Shown here piece after piece: positions 47,527-55,705 of a stretch of DNA of 64,000 nt. Positions within the stretch are counted from its first letter, which is position 1. Each line of letters begins with the position of its first letter. The position numbers and the translations under genes are program-made. Origin of the DNA: Bacteroidota bacterium (lineage in GTDB: Bacteria; Bacteroidota; Bacteroidia; UKL13-3); NCBI GenBank assembly GCA_027488905.1, contig JAIYAT010000014.1, positions 55,756 to 119,755 on the forward strand, written 5' to 3'. The notes beneath the pieces were generated by a model, which worked only from the letters and a program-made list of their open reading frames with translations, did no database searches and was not told the DNA's origin.

Positions 47527-47655
47527 TAACAGCACATTTGCAATAGGCGGGGTTTCGTGCTTCGCAGGCAGTTTTGTGGTTAATCAAAGTTTAGTTCTCT
47601 GCATCAACATTATTGGTGAAAATCGCCACCTTCGCCAAGCCCGAAACTGTTATGT
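47527..47655 (+). repeat. attC-like site A
   Basis: This intergenic element begins with TAAC (47527-47530) and ends with GTTATGT (47649-47655). Its tips TAACAG and CTGTTA are exact complements, and the inner part TTTCGTGCTTCGC pairs partly with GCCAAGCCCGAAA near the right end. Length, dyad symmetry and position (between the cupin gene and the next cassette gene) are those of integron attC recombination sites. The segment TGCAATAGGCG near its left end recurs in sites B and D. Confidence 0.6.
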
Positions 47656-47665
47656 GGTATATTAA

Positions 47666-48400
47666 ATGACCGACAAACTAAAAATATCAATAGAAAAACT
47701 TTATGAAACGTTCGCAAAGTATCAAGGACTTTCCAAATTGGAAGGAAGTCCACTTTACGGGGACTTAAACAATTGGAATAAGCAACTAAGAAGTAAAAAA
47801 CTGAGAGAATTAACAGACGAAGATTTATCAAGATTTGCAGGTAAGGTTATATTAACTTGGGGAGACGAAAATGACTACAGGTTTTACTTACCTAGAATTT
47901 TAGAATTGACAGCGGAACTCAAAACACCCTATCAAATTTGGACAATTTACAGCAGACTTGAAGATGCAAATTGGAAAACATGGGACATTGAAGAACAGGT
48001 CAAAATAAACGACTTTACACTTGAACTTTGGAATAATCTGCTTAATGACAATAGTGATAAAGCTGAGTGGAATTTCAGAGACTACTTTCATGCAATTTCA
48101 TACTACTATCCTGACTTTTCTGAAATACTAAAAGTTTGGGAGACCAATAACAGTTTTGCATCAATAAAACACTTGACAAATTACGTATTTGAAGAACGAC
48201 AATATTTATTTGATTACAACTACATTGCCAGTATTAGGAAAAATACAAAACATATTGAACAATTTAAGAATTGGTTGACTTCTGACAAGACGATTAAGAA
48301 AATTGAAAAAGCCTTCTACGAAAACGACAAAAATGAAATTGCAGAAAGACTTTCTTGGGTTGAAAAAATCTTGACGAATGAAAAGAAATACAGCACCTAA
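47666..48400 (+). CDS. Cassette gene of unknown function
   Basis: The 244-residue protein is soluble, helical and rich in Trp, Asn and Lys. It begins M-T-D-K-L-K-I-S-I-E-K-L-Y-E-T-F and ends with a basic helical tail. I recognise no domain. Aspartate is GAC about three times as often as GAT. The gene starts 10 nt after attC-like site A, and its TAA stop (48398-48400) is the first part of the TAAC of site B, the tight arrangement expected of an integron cassette. Confidence 0.75.
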   Translation: MTDKLKISIEKLYETFAKYQGLSKLEGSPLYGDLNNWNKQLRSKKLRELTDEDLSRFAGKVILTWGDENDYRFYLPRILELTAELKTPYQIWTIYSRLEDANWKTWDIEEQVKINDFTLELWNNLLNDNSDKAEWNFRDYFHAISYYYPDFSEILKVWETNNSFASIKHLTNYVFEERQYLFDYNYIASIRKNTKHIEQFKNWLTSDKTIKKIEKAFYENDKNEIAERLSWVEKILTNEKKYST

Positions 48401-48524
48401 CAGCACATTTGCAATAGGCGTGCAATTCGTCTCCGTTTGACGGGATTTTAGTGGTTGGTAAATTCGTTTCCCTAAGCTACATTTGACTTAAAAAGCACGC
48501 CCATCGCAAAGGTGCAAAACGTTA
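48398..48524 (+). repeat. attC-like site B
   Basis: The 127-bp element starts with ACCTAAC (48395-48401, matching the R-Y-Y-Y-A-A-C core) overlapping the stop codon of the upstream gene and ends with GTTA (48521-48524). The outer arms pair over about 25 bp: GCACATTTGCAATAGGCGTG on the left against the complement of ACGCCCATCGCAAAGGTGC on the right, with a few bulges as in true attC sites. The middle is not conserved. Confidence 0.65.
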
Positions 48525-48552
48525 CCGCAAATACTAAAAAAAAGACAGCGAT

Positions 48553-48570
48553 CAGACAGACAGACAGACA
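48553..48570. repeat. CAGA tetranucleotide repeat
   Basis: About four and a half tandem copies of CAGA lie 36 nt upstream of the MBOAT start codon. Copy-number change by slippage at such a place could alter promoter spacing or leader length, but the array is short and variation is only a possibility. Confidence 0.7.
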
Positions 48571-48606
48571 GTTCAGAAAATATAAATTACAAAATAGACA
48601 GACAAT

Positions 48607-50058
48607 ATGCTTTTTAACTCATTAAACTTTGCAATATTCTTACCGATTGTTTTTATACTTTATTGGTTTGCGACAAAAGGAAATCTAAGACTCCAAAATA
48701 TTTTACTGCTTGTTTCAAGTTACTTTTTTTATGCTTGTTGGGACTGGCGGTTTATGTTTTTACTAATCTTCTCAACCTTATTAGACTATTATACAGGTAT
48801 TAAAATACAAGAAGCTACAAACCAAAAAAAGAAATTATTTTGGTTGTGGCTCAGTGTTGGAATTAACCTAGGTTTTCTTGGAGTTTTTAAATACTACAAC
48901 TTTTTTGCTGAATCATTTGCTGAAGGGCTATCTCTATTTGGATTTAAAGCAAATTTAGGTTCTTTACAAATAATACTTCCTGTAGGTATATCATTTTATA
49001 CTTTTCATGGTTTATCCTATGTTATTGACATATATAAAAACAGAATAAAACCCGAAAGAAATTTTATTGACTATTCTGTTTTTGTTAGCTTTTTCCCTTT
49101 ACTAGTGGCTGGTCCGATTGAAAGAGCAACGCATCTATTACCTCAAATTCTCAAAAAAAGGGAGTTTGATTATTCAAAAGCAATTGATGGTTTGCGACAA
49201 ATATTGTGGGGTTTATTCAAGAAAATCGTCATCGCTGACAATTGTGCTGAATTTGCAAATACAATTTTCAACAATTCAGATGACTATTCAGGAAGCACTC
49301 TTGTTTTAGGTGCATTATTTTTTACTTTCCAAATCTATTGTGACTTTTCAGGTTACTCTGATATTGCATTAGGTACAGCCCGACTCTTTGGACTAGACCT
49401 TTTAAGAAACTTTGCTTTTCCTTATTTCTCACGAGACGTTGCGGAATTTTGGAGACGTTGGCACATTTCGCTATCCTCTTGGTTCAAGGATTATCTCTAT
49501 ATTCCATTAGGTGGCAGTAAAGGCGGAATGTGGATGAAAATTCGTAATACTTTTATAATTTTTCTTGTAAGTGGTTTTTGGCACGGTGCAAATTGGACTT
49601 TTATTGTTTGGGGCTTTCTAAATGCTCTATATATAATGCCTTCAATTGTATTCAACACACACAGAAATAACCTTGATATTGTTGCAAGAGGTAAATATCT
49701 ACCAACAATAAAAGAGTTTTTTGCTATTGGCATAACTTTTAGTTTAACTGTTTTTGCTTGGATTTTCTTTCGTGCGGCAAATGTTACACATGCTTTTAGT
49801 TATATTTCTGAAATATTTTCCAGTTCATTATTTACAATACCGCACTTTCCGGGAATTGGAAAAGCTGTGTTTGTTGCATTTTTAACAGGAATTTTTGTAA
49901 TTATTGAATGGATTGGGCGGGAACAGGAATATGCTTTTAAAATAATTTCCGCTATCAGACTATTACATTTCCGTGTAATTCTATACTATGCGATCATTCT
50001 CTCAATTTTGTTTTTTGGTAATTTTAGTGAAAACCAATTTATTTATTTTCAATTCTAA
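48607..50058 (+). CDS. MBOAT-family O-acyltransferase (AlgI-like)
   Basis: The 483-residue membrane protein has ten or more hydrophobic segments and the AlgI/DltB-type core: L-P-V-G-I-S-F-Y-T-F-H-G-L-S-Y (about 124-138), F-P-L-L-V-A-G-P-I-E-R-A (about 162-173), E-F-W-R-R-W-H-I-S-L-S-S-W-F-K-D-Y-L (about 280-297) and the catalytic histidine in V-S-G-F-W-H-G-A-N-W-T-F. Such proteins move acyl groups across the inner membrane onto extracellular glycans. It is followed after 2 nt by an SGNH-like gene, its likely partner. Both lie between attC-like sites B and C, forming an unusually long two-gene cassette. Confidence 0.93.
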   Translation: MLFNSLNFAIFLPIVFILYWFATKGNLRLQNILLLVSSYFFYACWDWRFMFLLIFSTLLDYYTGIKIQEATNQKKKLFWLWLSVGINLGFLGVFKYYNFFAESFAEGLSLFGFKANLGSLQIILPVGISFYTFHGLSYVIDIYKNRIKPERNFIDYSVFVSFFPLLVAGPIERATHLLPQILKKREFDYSKAIDGLRQILWGLFKKIVIADNCAEFANTIFNNSDDYSGSTLVLGALFFTFQIYCDFSGYSDIALGTARLFGLDLLRNFAFPYFSRDVAEFWRRWHISLSSWFKDYLYIPLGGSKGGMWMKIRNTFIIFLVSGFWHGANWTFIVWGFLNALYIMPSIVFNTHRNNLDIVARGKYLPTIKEFFAIGITFSLTVFAWIFFRAANVTHAFSYISEIFSSSLFTIPHFPGIGKAVFVAFLTGIFVIIEWIGREQEYAFKIISAIRLLHFRVILYYAIILSILFFGNFSENQFIYFQF

Positions 50059-50060
50059 TC

Positions 50061-51116
50061 ATGAAAAAATTTATACTAAAACTAATTATATTATTAGCAC
50101 CAATATTGTTGTTCGTTGTTTCCGTTAACTATATTGGAGATGCTGCAAATTTGTTTTCAATTGGTTATGAAAAGAAAATTGCAGACGAAATAATAAAAGG
50201 CAATAATGTTACTAATGTTTATAATTATGATGAAAGACTTTTAGAAAAACATTTAATAAATAATTCTATTTTGTGCCCTGACGTATTAGTCATTGGGTCA
50301 AGTCGAGTAATGCTGCTAAATTCTTCTCATTTTCAAAAACAAAGAATTTTTAATGCAGGAGTTAGCGGTGCTTCTATTGAAGATTTGCTTGCAATTTATC
50401 AGATGTATTTACAAAAGAAATGTTTACCAAAGAAAATTATTTTAGGCTTAGACCCTTGGACTTTAAATATTAATAACGGTCAAACAAGATGGAAGACTTT
50501 AAATCAGGAATATTTAATTTCATACAATCAATTAACTAATAATAGTATAGTTGCAAAAGACGAACAAATAGATTCAAAATATCTTCAATTGGTATCACCA
50601 TCTTATTTTAAAGGTAGTTTTAAAAAAATGCTTATAGTTTCATCTAAGCCAATACCCACAACTACAAAAATTAATAACACATTTACAAAACTCGTGGACG
50701 GGTCAATAACATATGATTTAGAAGTTAGGTCTGCAACACCCGATGAAATAGAAAAGAGAGCCATAGATTTTATAAGTGGCGACATCTACAGCATTGAAAA
50801 ATTTGATAAACTCTCTCCAGAAATTAGGTTTTTACTTGAAAAATTTATTGAGCGTTTAAGAAGCAATCATATTGAAATTTCTTTTTTCTTAGCACCATAT
50901 CATCCTAAAGTATATTCTTTTATTGCTAAATCAGATAAATACAGCAAAGTAATTGAAAGTGAAAATTATTTTAGAGATTTAGGTCTAAAATATGGAATAA
51001 AAGTAATAGGTTCTTTTAATCCAAATAAATTGAATATGGACAATTCTTATTTCTACGATGGTATGCACTGCAATGAAAAAGGAATAGAAAAAATACTAAT
51101 AAGCGAATATAAATAA
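50061..51116 (+). CDS. SGNH-like membrane-anchored protein, MBOAT partner
   Basis: The 351-residue protein has an N-terminal membrane anchor (about 6-24) and an SGNH-hydrolase-like domain: V-L-V-I-G-S-S-R-V-M (about 78-87, the serine-containing block I), N-A-G-V-S-G-A-S (about 99-106, the asparagine/glycine block) and Y-D-G-M-H-C-N-E-K-G (about 332-341, the Asp-His block). Proteins like this (AlgJ, AlgX, DHHW types) pass acetyl groups from an MBOAT protein to a sugar. The 2-nt gap to the MBOAT gene supports a joint role in O-acetylating a surface glycan. The acceptor is unknown. Confidence 0.8.
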   Translation: MKKFILKLIILLAPILLFVVSVNYIGDAANLFSIGYEKKIADEIIKGNNVTNVYNYDERLLEKHLINNSILCPDVLVIGSSRVMLLNSSHFQKQRIFNAGVSGASIEDLLAIYQMYLQKKCLPKKIILGLDPWTLNINNGQTRWKTLNQEYLISYNQLTNNSIVAKDEQIDSKYLQLVSPSYFKGSFKKMLIVSSKPIPTTTKINNTFTKLVDGSITYDLEVRSATPDEIEKRAIDFISGDIYSIEKFDKLSPEIRFLLEKFIERLRSNHIEISFFLAPYHPKVYSFIAKSDKYSKVIESENYFRDLGLKYGIKVIGSFNPNKLNMDNSYFYDGMHCNEKGIEKILISEYK

Positions 51117-51128
51117 AGCAAATGGCGG

Positions 51129-51255
51129 TAACAAAGGCTATATGCAATAAGGGTTTCAGTGGTAATTTAAGTATTCTGCCCCGCATATAAATTCGTGTCG
51201 GTAGACAGGAAAATAGCCCGCAATCCCTTACTACATATAGCCTCGAACGTTAGGT
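51129..51255 (+). repeat. attC-like site C
   Basis: The element starts with TAAC (51129-51132), 13 nt after the stop of the SGNH-like gene, and ends with GTTAGGT (51249-51255), which matches the G-T-T-R-R-R-Y core exactly. The left arm AGGCTATATGCAATAAGGG pairs with CCCTTACTACATATAGCCT at the right with two mismatches, the clearest stem of the four sites. The middle is unrelated to the other sites. Confidence 0.7.
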
Positions 51256-51321
51256 AAATAAGTACTTAGGATATTATGAGTTATAGGACATTTTAATGAT
51301 AACAAACACAAACCTCAAAGT

Positions 51322-51807
51322 ATGACAAAACTATTTTTACATAGACCATTTATTCTTCTGATTTTAATTGGCCAACTTTTATTATCGTGCGGGCAAAATC
51401 AACAAAGCAATAAAACAACTTCGAATGAAAGTATTTCATCGAAAGACAACCAAATTATAATTGATGACTTTTCGACATTTCCTCCTGAAATAGATGGTTG
51501 TGCCTGTTACTTCTCTATTGACCAAACAGGATTTAAAAACGATAAATACATTTATGCTGACGACTACGGAAAAAATGCTTTTGTATCTATTAATGGCGAA
51601 ATGACAAAATTTGTATTAAGTAAATCTGACACCTTACCTGGCGAACGTTCTGTTGAAACCTTCGTTAATGACAAGTATGAAATTACCATTGATGTTAAGC
51701 AAGTCGGACAAATAGATGAAACTTGGCAAAAAACAGGGACAATTAAAATTAAATCTAAGGAGGGCAAAGAAATTATAAAAAATATTTACGGTGAATGTGG
51801 ATGCTGA
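51322..51807 (+). CDS. Cassette lipoprotein of unknown function
   Basis: The 161-residue protein has a lipoprotein signal (L-I-L-I-G-Q-L-L-L-S-C-G, cysteine at residue 23), a polar linker and a compact beta-rich domain with three or four cysteines (D-G-C-A-C-Y-F and the terminal Y-G-E-C-G-C), which could form disulfides. No family recognised. It lies between attC-like sites C and D and so is the single gene of one cassette. Confidence 0.75.
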   Translation: MTKLFLHRPFILLILIGQLLLSCGQNQQSNKTTSNESISSKDNQIIIDDFSTFPPEIDGCACYFSIDQTGFKNDKYIYADDYGKNAFVSINGEMTKFVLSKSDTLPGERSVETFVNDKYEITIDVKQVGQIDETWQKTGTIKIKSKEGKEIIKNIYGECGC

Positions 51808-51835
51808 TGTGGATGCTGACAAGAAAAACTGGCTA

Positions 51836-51957
51836 TAACAGCACATTGGCAATAGGCGGGGTTTCGTCTCCGCTTGACAGTTTTGTGGTTAATCATCCGC
51901 CAACTGTTAAAATAAACTTCAAAAATCCCTTCTCTCCCCGCCCCTAGTTTGCTGCGC
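51836..51957 (+). repeat. attC-like site D, right end altered
   Basis: The element starts with TAACAGCACATTGGCAATAG at 51836, 28 nt after the lipoprotein stop. Its left arm (to GGCGGGG) pairs with CCCCGCCCCTAGTTTGCTGC at 51936-51955. No GTTA core follows; instead the degenerate 90-bp repeat begins at once, so the right end has been lost or replaced. Its left half is very similar to that of site A (both contain GGCGGGGTTTCGT and TTTTGTGGTTAATCA). Confidence 0.55.
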
Positions 51958-51960
51958 CAT

Positions 51961-52050
51961 TCGGTTCAACCCGGAACTGCCTTTGATACTTATGTGTGTA
52001 AGACTTTACCTTATAAGCTTTAGCAAATGGTTTAGGTTTAAATAAGAGAA
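51961..52050. repeat. Degenerate intergenic repeat, copy 1
   Basis: This stretch shares with 53811-53900 an opening GTTCAACCCGRAACTGSCTT (R, S degenerate), then T-G-A-T and later AAATGGTTT and AATAAGAG in the same order and spacing, with many differences between. It lies before the methyltransferase gene at 52120 and directly after attC-like site D. Together 51808-52119 holds no gene, only site D and this repeat. Confidence 0.5.
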
Positions 52051-52119
52051 ACTTTATGTTTTGTTTGATTGCTTGCGATAGGATATGTTTGTGGCGGATG
52101 CATTAGAAACCAACAAACA

Positions 52120-52722
52120 ATGGACGAAATTTTAAGACTGGTATTGCCCCTTTATTTTATCATTTACTTCGGACTTGCATTCGTTTTGAAGAGCCTCATG
52201 GTTGCCAGAAAAATTGGGAAAAACCCGCTTGTTTTGCCTAAAGACGATAGTGCCTTTGGCCTAATTGGTTGGTATTTTAAGTTGACACTTATTGCTATGT
52301 TTATGTATGTGCTTGCCTTTGCCTTTTTCCCTGACTGGCACGCCGTTTTTTTGCCTATCCCTGCGCTTGAGATCTTGGCTGTAAAGTATGCTGGTCTTGC
52401 GCTATTAGCCATTGCACTCCTTTGGACCATACTTGCCCAATGGCACATGAAAAACTCTTGGAGAATTGGCATTGACACAGAAACAAAAACAGAACTGGTA
52501 AGCACTGGACTTTTTGGACTTTCAAGAAACCCAATTTTCTTTGGCATGATCTTAAGTTTACTTGGCCTTTTTCTATCTACACCCAACGCATTCACAGCAC
52601 TTTTTTTGATTTTAGGTTATGTGTTAATCCAAATTCAAATACGCCTTGAAGAGGAATTTCTACTAAAAGAACATGGTCAAAAGTACCTAGCCTATCAACA
52701 AAAAGTAAGAAGATTAATTTGA
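52120..52722 (+). CDS. Isoprenylcysteine/phospholipid-type membrane methyltransferase
   Basis: The 200-residue protein has five hydrophobic segments and the C-terminal signature of the ICMT/PEMT superfamily: L-S-R-N-P-I-F-F-G-M-I-L (about 136-147), where the His of the usual R-H-P is Asn, and E-E-E-F-L-L-K-E-H-G-Q-K-Y-L-A-Y at the end (SAM-binding region). Substrate unknown. The ATG at 52120 is preferred; an in-frame ATG at 52069 would add 17 residues with no hydrophobic signal. It follows the last cassette repeat and has no clear operon partner. Confidence 0.75.
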   Translation: MDEILRLVLPLYFIIYFGLAFVLKSLMVARKIGKNPLVLPKDDSAFGLIGWYFKLTLIAMFMYVLAFAFFPDWHAVFLPIPALEILAVKYAGLALLAIALLWTILAQWHMKNSWRIGIDTETKTELVSTGLFGLSRNPIFFGMILSLLGLFLSTPNAFTALFLILGYVLIQIQIRLEEEFLLKEHGQKYLAYQQKVRRLI

Positions 52723-52840
52723 TCACATGATTCTAAGTCAAGCCACGAATTGAAAAACATGGAATGGCTTTATGATGCAACATGAAATAATATCAATTAA
52801 TCTAAATAGTTTAAACCCAATCAAAAAAAAACTCAACTCA

Positions 52841-53782
52841 ATGAAATATAATCAATACTTAAAAGATACTATAAAGATCTCCGAAATTGGCCTTGGCGCA
52901 TGGCAATTAGGACAAAATTCTGGTTGGAAAAGTATGACCGAGAACGAAGCCATTCAACTTGTTCAGAAGTCCTTAGACCTTGGAATCAACTTTTTTGATA
53001 CAGCGCCCAATTATGGACATGGCACTGGAGAAGAAAGATTGGGCAAAGCACTTAAAGGTGTTGACCGTGAAAAAATTGTCATCAATACAAAATTTGGTCG
53101 AACCCATACAGGCACAATCAACTGGAATTCTAATTACATTAGAGAATCTTTTGAAGGAAGCTTAAAAAGACTTCAAGTTGAGTATATCGATTCGCTGATT
53201 ATTCATAGCCCACCTTCGGAGTATATTGATGGCAATAAAAATGACCATTACCAAATACTCGATAAATTAGTTGAAGAAGGAAAATTAAAGGCTTACGGTG
53301 CTTCTTTAGATACCTATGACGACATGATGCTGTTATTAGATACCACAGGCTCAAAAGTAATTGAAGTTTTTTTTAATATCTTTCATCAAGCTACTGCACG
53401 TGGATTTGAACGAGCGCAAAAGGAAGATGTTGGCATTATTGTGAAAATTCCACTAGATTCTGGTTGGTTAACTGGGAAGTATAATGCCGAAAGTAGTTTT
53501 GATGATGTAAGAAGTAGGTGGTCTAAAGAAGAGATACAAACGAGAGCAAAGCTAGTAGAAAAAGTAAAGGCTATTTTTGGAACTGCTGAAAACCTTTCTC
53601 AAAAAGCCATTGCTTTTTGTTTAGCCTATGAAGCGGTTTCTACAGTTATTCCTGGTAATGTATCTATTGAACAGCTATTAAGCAATGTCCAAAGTACTGA
53701 AATTTCTATTTCACCAGGTATTAAAGAAGAACTTGAAATGTTCTATCAATCTGAAATTAAAAAGCTACACTTACCTTGGTAA
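52841..53782 (+). CDS. Aldo/keto reductase
   Basis: The 313-residue NADPH-dependent reductase has the family tetrad in context: the aspartate in F-F-D-T-A-P-N-Y-G-H-G (tyrosine four residues on), the lysine in V-I-N-T-K-F-G-R and the histidine in L-I-I-H-S-P-P. The opening I-S-E-I-G-L-G-A-W-Q-L-G is typical. I chose the ATG at 52841; an upstream in-frame ATG (52772) adds 23 residues that do not match the family. The substrate is not predictable. Confidence 0.9.
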   Translation: MKYNQYLKDTIKISEIGLGAWQLGQNSGWKSMTENEAIQLVQKSLDLGINFFDTAPNYGHGTGEERLGKALKGVDREKIVINTKFGRTHTGTINWNSNYIRESFEGSLKRLQVEYIDSLIIHSPPSEYIDGNKNDHYQILDKLVEEGKLKAYGASLDTYDDMMLLLDTTGSKVIEVFFNIFHQATARGFERAQKEDVGIIVKIPLDSGWLTGKYNAESSFDDVRSRWSKEEIQTRAKLVEKVKAIFGTAENLSQKAIAFCLAYEAVSTVIPGNVSIEQLLSNVQSTEISISPGIKEELEMFYQSEIKKLHLPW

Positions 53783-53810
53783 CTAAAGATTGCTAATTCA
53801 CATCACATTT

Positions 53811-53900
53811 TAGTTCAACCCGAAACTGGCTTTGATGCTTTTGTTTTGTTACTATTTTTTACAAGGTTTATTAAATGGTTTTGGGGTGAATAAGAGTAAG
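53811..53900. repeat. Degenerate intergenic repeat, copy 2
   Basis: Same order of blocks as copy 1 (opening GTTCAACCCGAAACTGGCTT, then TTTGATGCTT, AAATGGTTTT and AATAAGAG). It occupies most of the 167-nt gap before the Crp/Fnr gene at 53950. Confidence 0.5.
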
Positions 53901-53949
53901 TTGGGGTATTGCTTAAATAGATGGGAAACAAGGAACCACAAACGAATCT

Positions 53950-54516
53950 ATGAATACATATATTGACAAAATAAACAACTACCTCAAGGCTCTTGACAAT
54001 GATACCTTGAAGGCCTTGGAAAGTATTTCATCTACCAAGAACTATAAAAAAGGAGATTTACTTTTAAAACAAAACGAAGTCTGTGGAAGAAGTTACTGGG
54101 TACTTAGCGGAATTGCTAGAAAATATTATTTAAATGATGGAAAAGAAATAACAACCGAACTTTATTTTGAAGATGATTTAGCTGTTTCCTTCGAAAGCTA
54201 TACCCTACAACAACCAAGCAGAGAGTTTATTGAAGCCCTATCAGATGTTACAGTCTCGATCACGAACTACCAAGCCTTTCAGAATGCTAAAGCAAGCTAT
54301 CCTAAATTGTTAATATTGGATTTAATGCTTGCAGAATATCATGGAATTTGGCTAGAAAATAGATTGTTTCAATTTCATACCATGTCGGCAACAGAGCGCT
54401 ATTTAGATATTCTGAAAAGAAGTCCGCATATCATTCAAACCATTCCGCTAACAATTATTGCTTCCTACCTTGGTATCTCCTTGGAGACATTAAGCCGAAT
54501 AAGAGCCAAAATTTAA
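53950..54516 (+). CDS. Crp/Fnr-family transcriptional regulator
   Basis: The 188-residue protein has an N-terminal cyclic-nucleotide-type sensor barrel (about 20-115, G-D-L-L-L-K-Q-N-E-V-C at its start) and a short C-terminal winged helix whose recognition helix reads Y-L-G-I-S-L-E-T-L-S-R-I-R (about 173-185). The glutamate/arginine pair that binds cAMP in Crp is not obvious, so the effector is unknown. It precedes an inverted repeat and a membrane acyltransferase-like gene, a probable target. Confidence 0.88.
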   Translation: MNTYIDKINNYLKALDNDTLKALESISSTKNYKKGDLLLKQNEVCGRSYWVLSGIARKYYLNDGKEITTELYFEDDLAVSFESYTLQQPSREFIEALSDVTVSITNYQAFQNAKASYPKLLILDLMLAEYHGIWLENRLFQFHTMSATERYLDILKRSPHIIQTIPLTIIASYLGISLETLSRIRAKI

Positions 54517-54527
54517 CCCATTCCATT

Positions 54528-54545
54528 ATTTGACCTTGGTCAAAT
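54528..54545. promoter_or_regulatory. Candidate Crp/Fnr box
   Basis: ATTTGACC and GGTCAAAT flank a TT centre, an 18-bp dyad whose core TTGAC-N4-GTCAA fits the Crp/Fnr-family operator form. It sits between the regulator gene (stop at 54516) and the gene at 54600. A weak TATGTTG element follows at 54560-54566. Confidence 0.6.
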
Positions 54546-54599
54546 GTTCTTTGTTTTTCTATGTTGAATTTTGAAGCCTAATTTAAATGATATAGAAAA

Positions 54600-55670
54600 A
54601 TGAAAACAAGAATTATAGGATTTGATTTGGCAAGAGCCTATGCGATTTTCGGAATGTTTATCGTGAATTTCAATACAGTTTTTGGAAGTCATACGAATCA
54701 TGATGGATTAAGTGGATTTCTAAACTTATTCAATGGCAATTCGAGTACCTTATTTGTAATGCTTGCTGGCATGGGTGTTTCACTTATGACAAACAGAAAC
54801 GATTACTCATTAGAAGAAAAGAAAAACATCAAAAGAATGATTGTAAAACGTTCATGGTTTCTATTTGTCTTGGGTTTAGCCTTTTATCTTTGGTGGCCTG
54901 CAGACATTTTACACTTTTACGGAGGCTATATGCATATTGCTGTGTTATTCATTTTCTTTCCAAAGAAATACTTCCTATATGCAGCTACAGCCTCAATAAT
55001 TATCTTTCACCTTCTATTGGTTATTATTCCTTATGACACAGGCTGGAATTTTGAAACTTTGATGTATAATGACTTTTGGACAGCTGAAGGCTTTATCAGG
55101 AACACTTTTTACAATGGCTGGAATTCAATTTTCCCATGGATAGCATACTTCTTTTTAGGTATGTATTTAGGGCGTTTGGATTGGAAAGATAACAAGACAC
55201 CTAAAAAGGTATTGTTAATTGGCCTTACGGTTTATTTTACTATCAATTTAATGCAATTATTTGCTTCTTGCTTGACCCAAAACAAAGATTTACTGTTTTA
55301 TTTAACGGCAGATTATCTTCCTCCATTTTTGCCATTTATGCTGGGGACTGCCTCATTCGGACTAATTCTTTTAAGCATTTTCATTTTTATTGGCAACAAA
55401 ATCGAGGAATCAAAAATTGCAAAAATATTGGTATCAACAGGGCAAATGACTTTGACACATTACATTGCCCATTTAGTTTTTGGACTGCTTCTTTTATCCT
55501 TAATTACAGGGAAAACGCTTAGTTATGACTTATTGAAAGAAACCCCAACAAACCCAATTATTATTTTGACTTTTACCATTGTCTATTTTTTGCTCAGCTG
55601 TACATTTAGCTACCTATGGACAAAAATTTACAAGAATGGACCTTTAGAAATTTTATTGAGGAAAATATAA
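54600..55670 (+). CDS. Polytopic membrane protein, DUF418/acyltransferase-like
   Basis: The 356-residue protein has about nine membrane segments. It opens with I-G-F-D-L-A-R-A-Y-A-I-F-G-M-F-I-V-N-F-N, the signature of the DUF1624/DUF418 group of membrane acyltransferase-like proteins, and has conserved-looking G-M-Y-L-G-R-L-D near 190 and T-G-Q-M-T-L-T-H-Y near 282. The reaction in this group is not established. It is the gene next to the Crp/Fnr box and likely controlled by the regulator at 53950. Confidence 0.8.
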   Translation: MKTRIIGFDLARAYAIFGMFIVNFNTVFGSHTNHDGLSGFLNLFNGNSSTLFVMLAGMGVSLMTNRNDYSLEEKKNIKRMIVKRSWFLFVLGLAFYLWWPADILHFYGGYMHIAVLFIFFPKKYFLYAATASIIIFHLLLVIIPYDTGWNFETLMYNDFWTAEGFIRNTFYNGWNSIFPWIAYFFLGMYLGRLDWKDNKTPKKVLLIGLTVYFTINLMQLFASCLTQNKDLLFYLTADYLPPFLPFMLGTASFGLILLSIFIFIGNKIEESKIAKILVSTGQMTLTHYIAHLVFGLLLLSLITGKTLSYDLLKETPTNPIIILTFTIVYFLLSCTFSYLWTKIYKNGPLEILLRKI

Positions 55671-55705
55671 AAACCAACTCCTTCTCCCCTAACTTTTCTC
55701 ATAGT

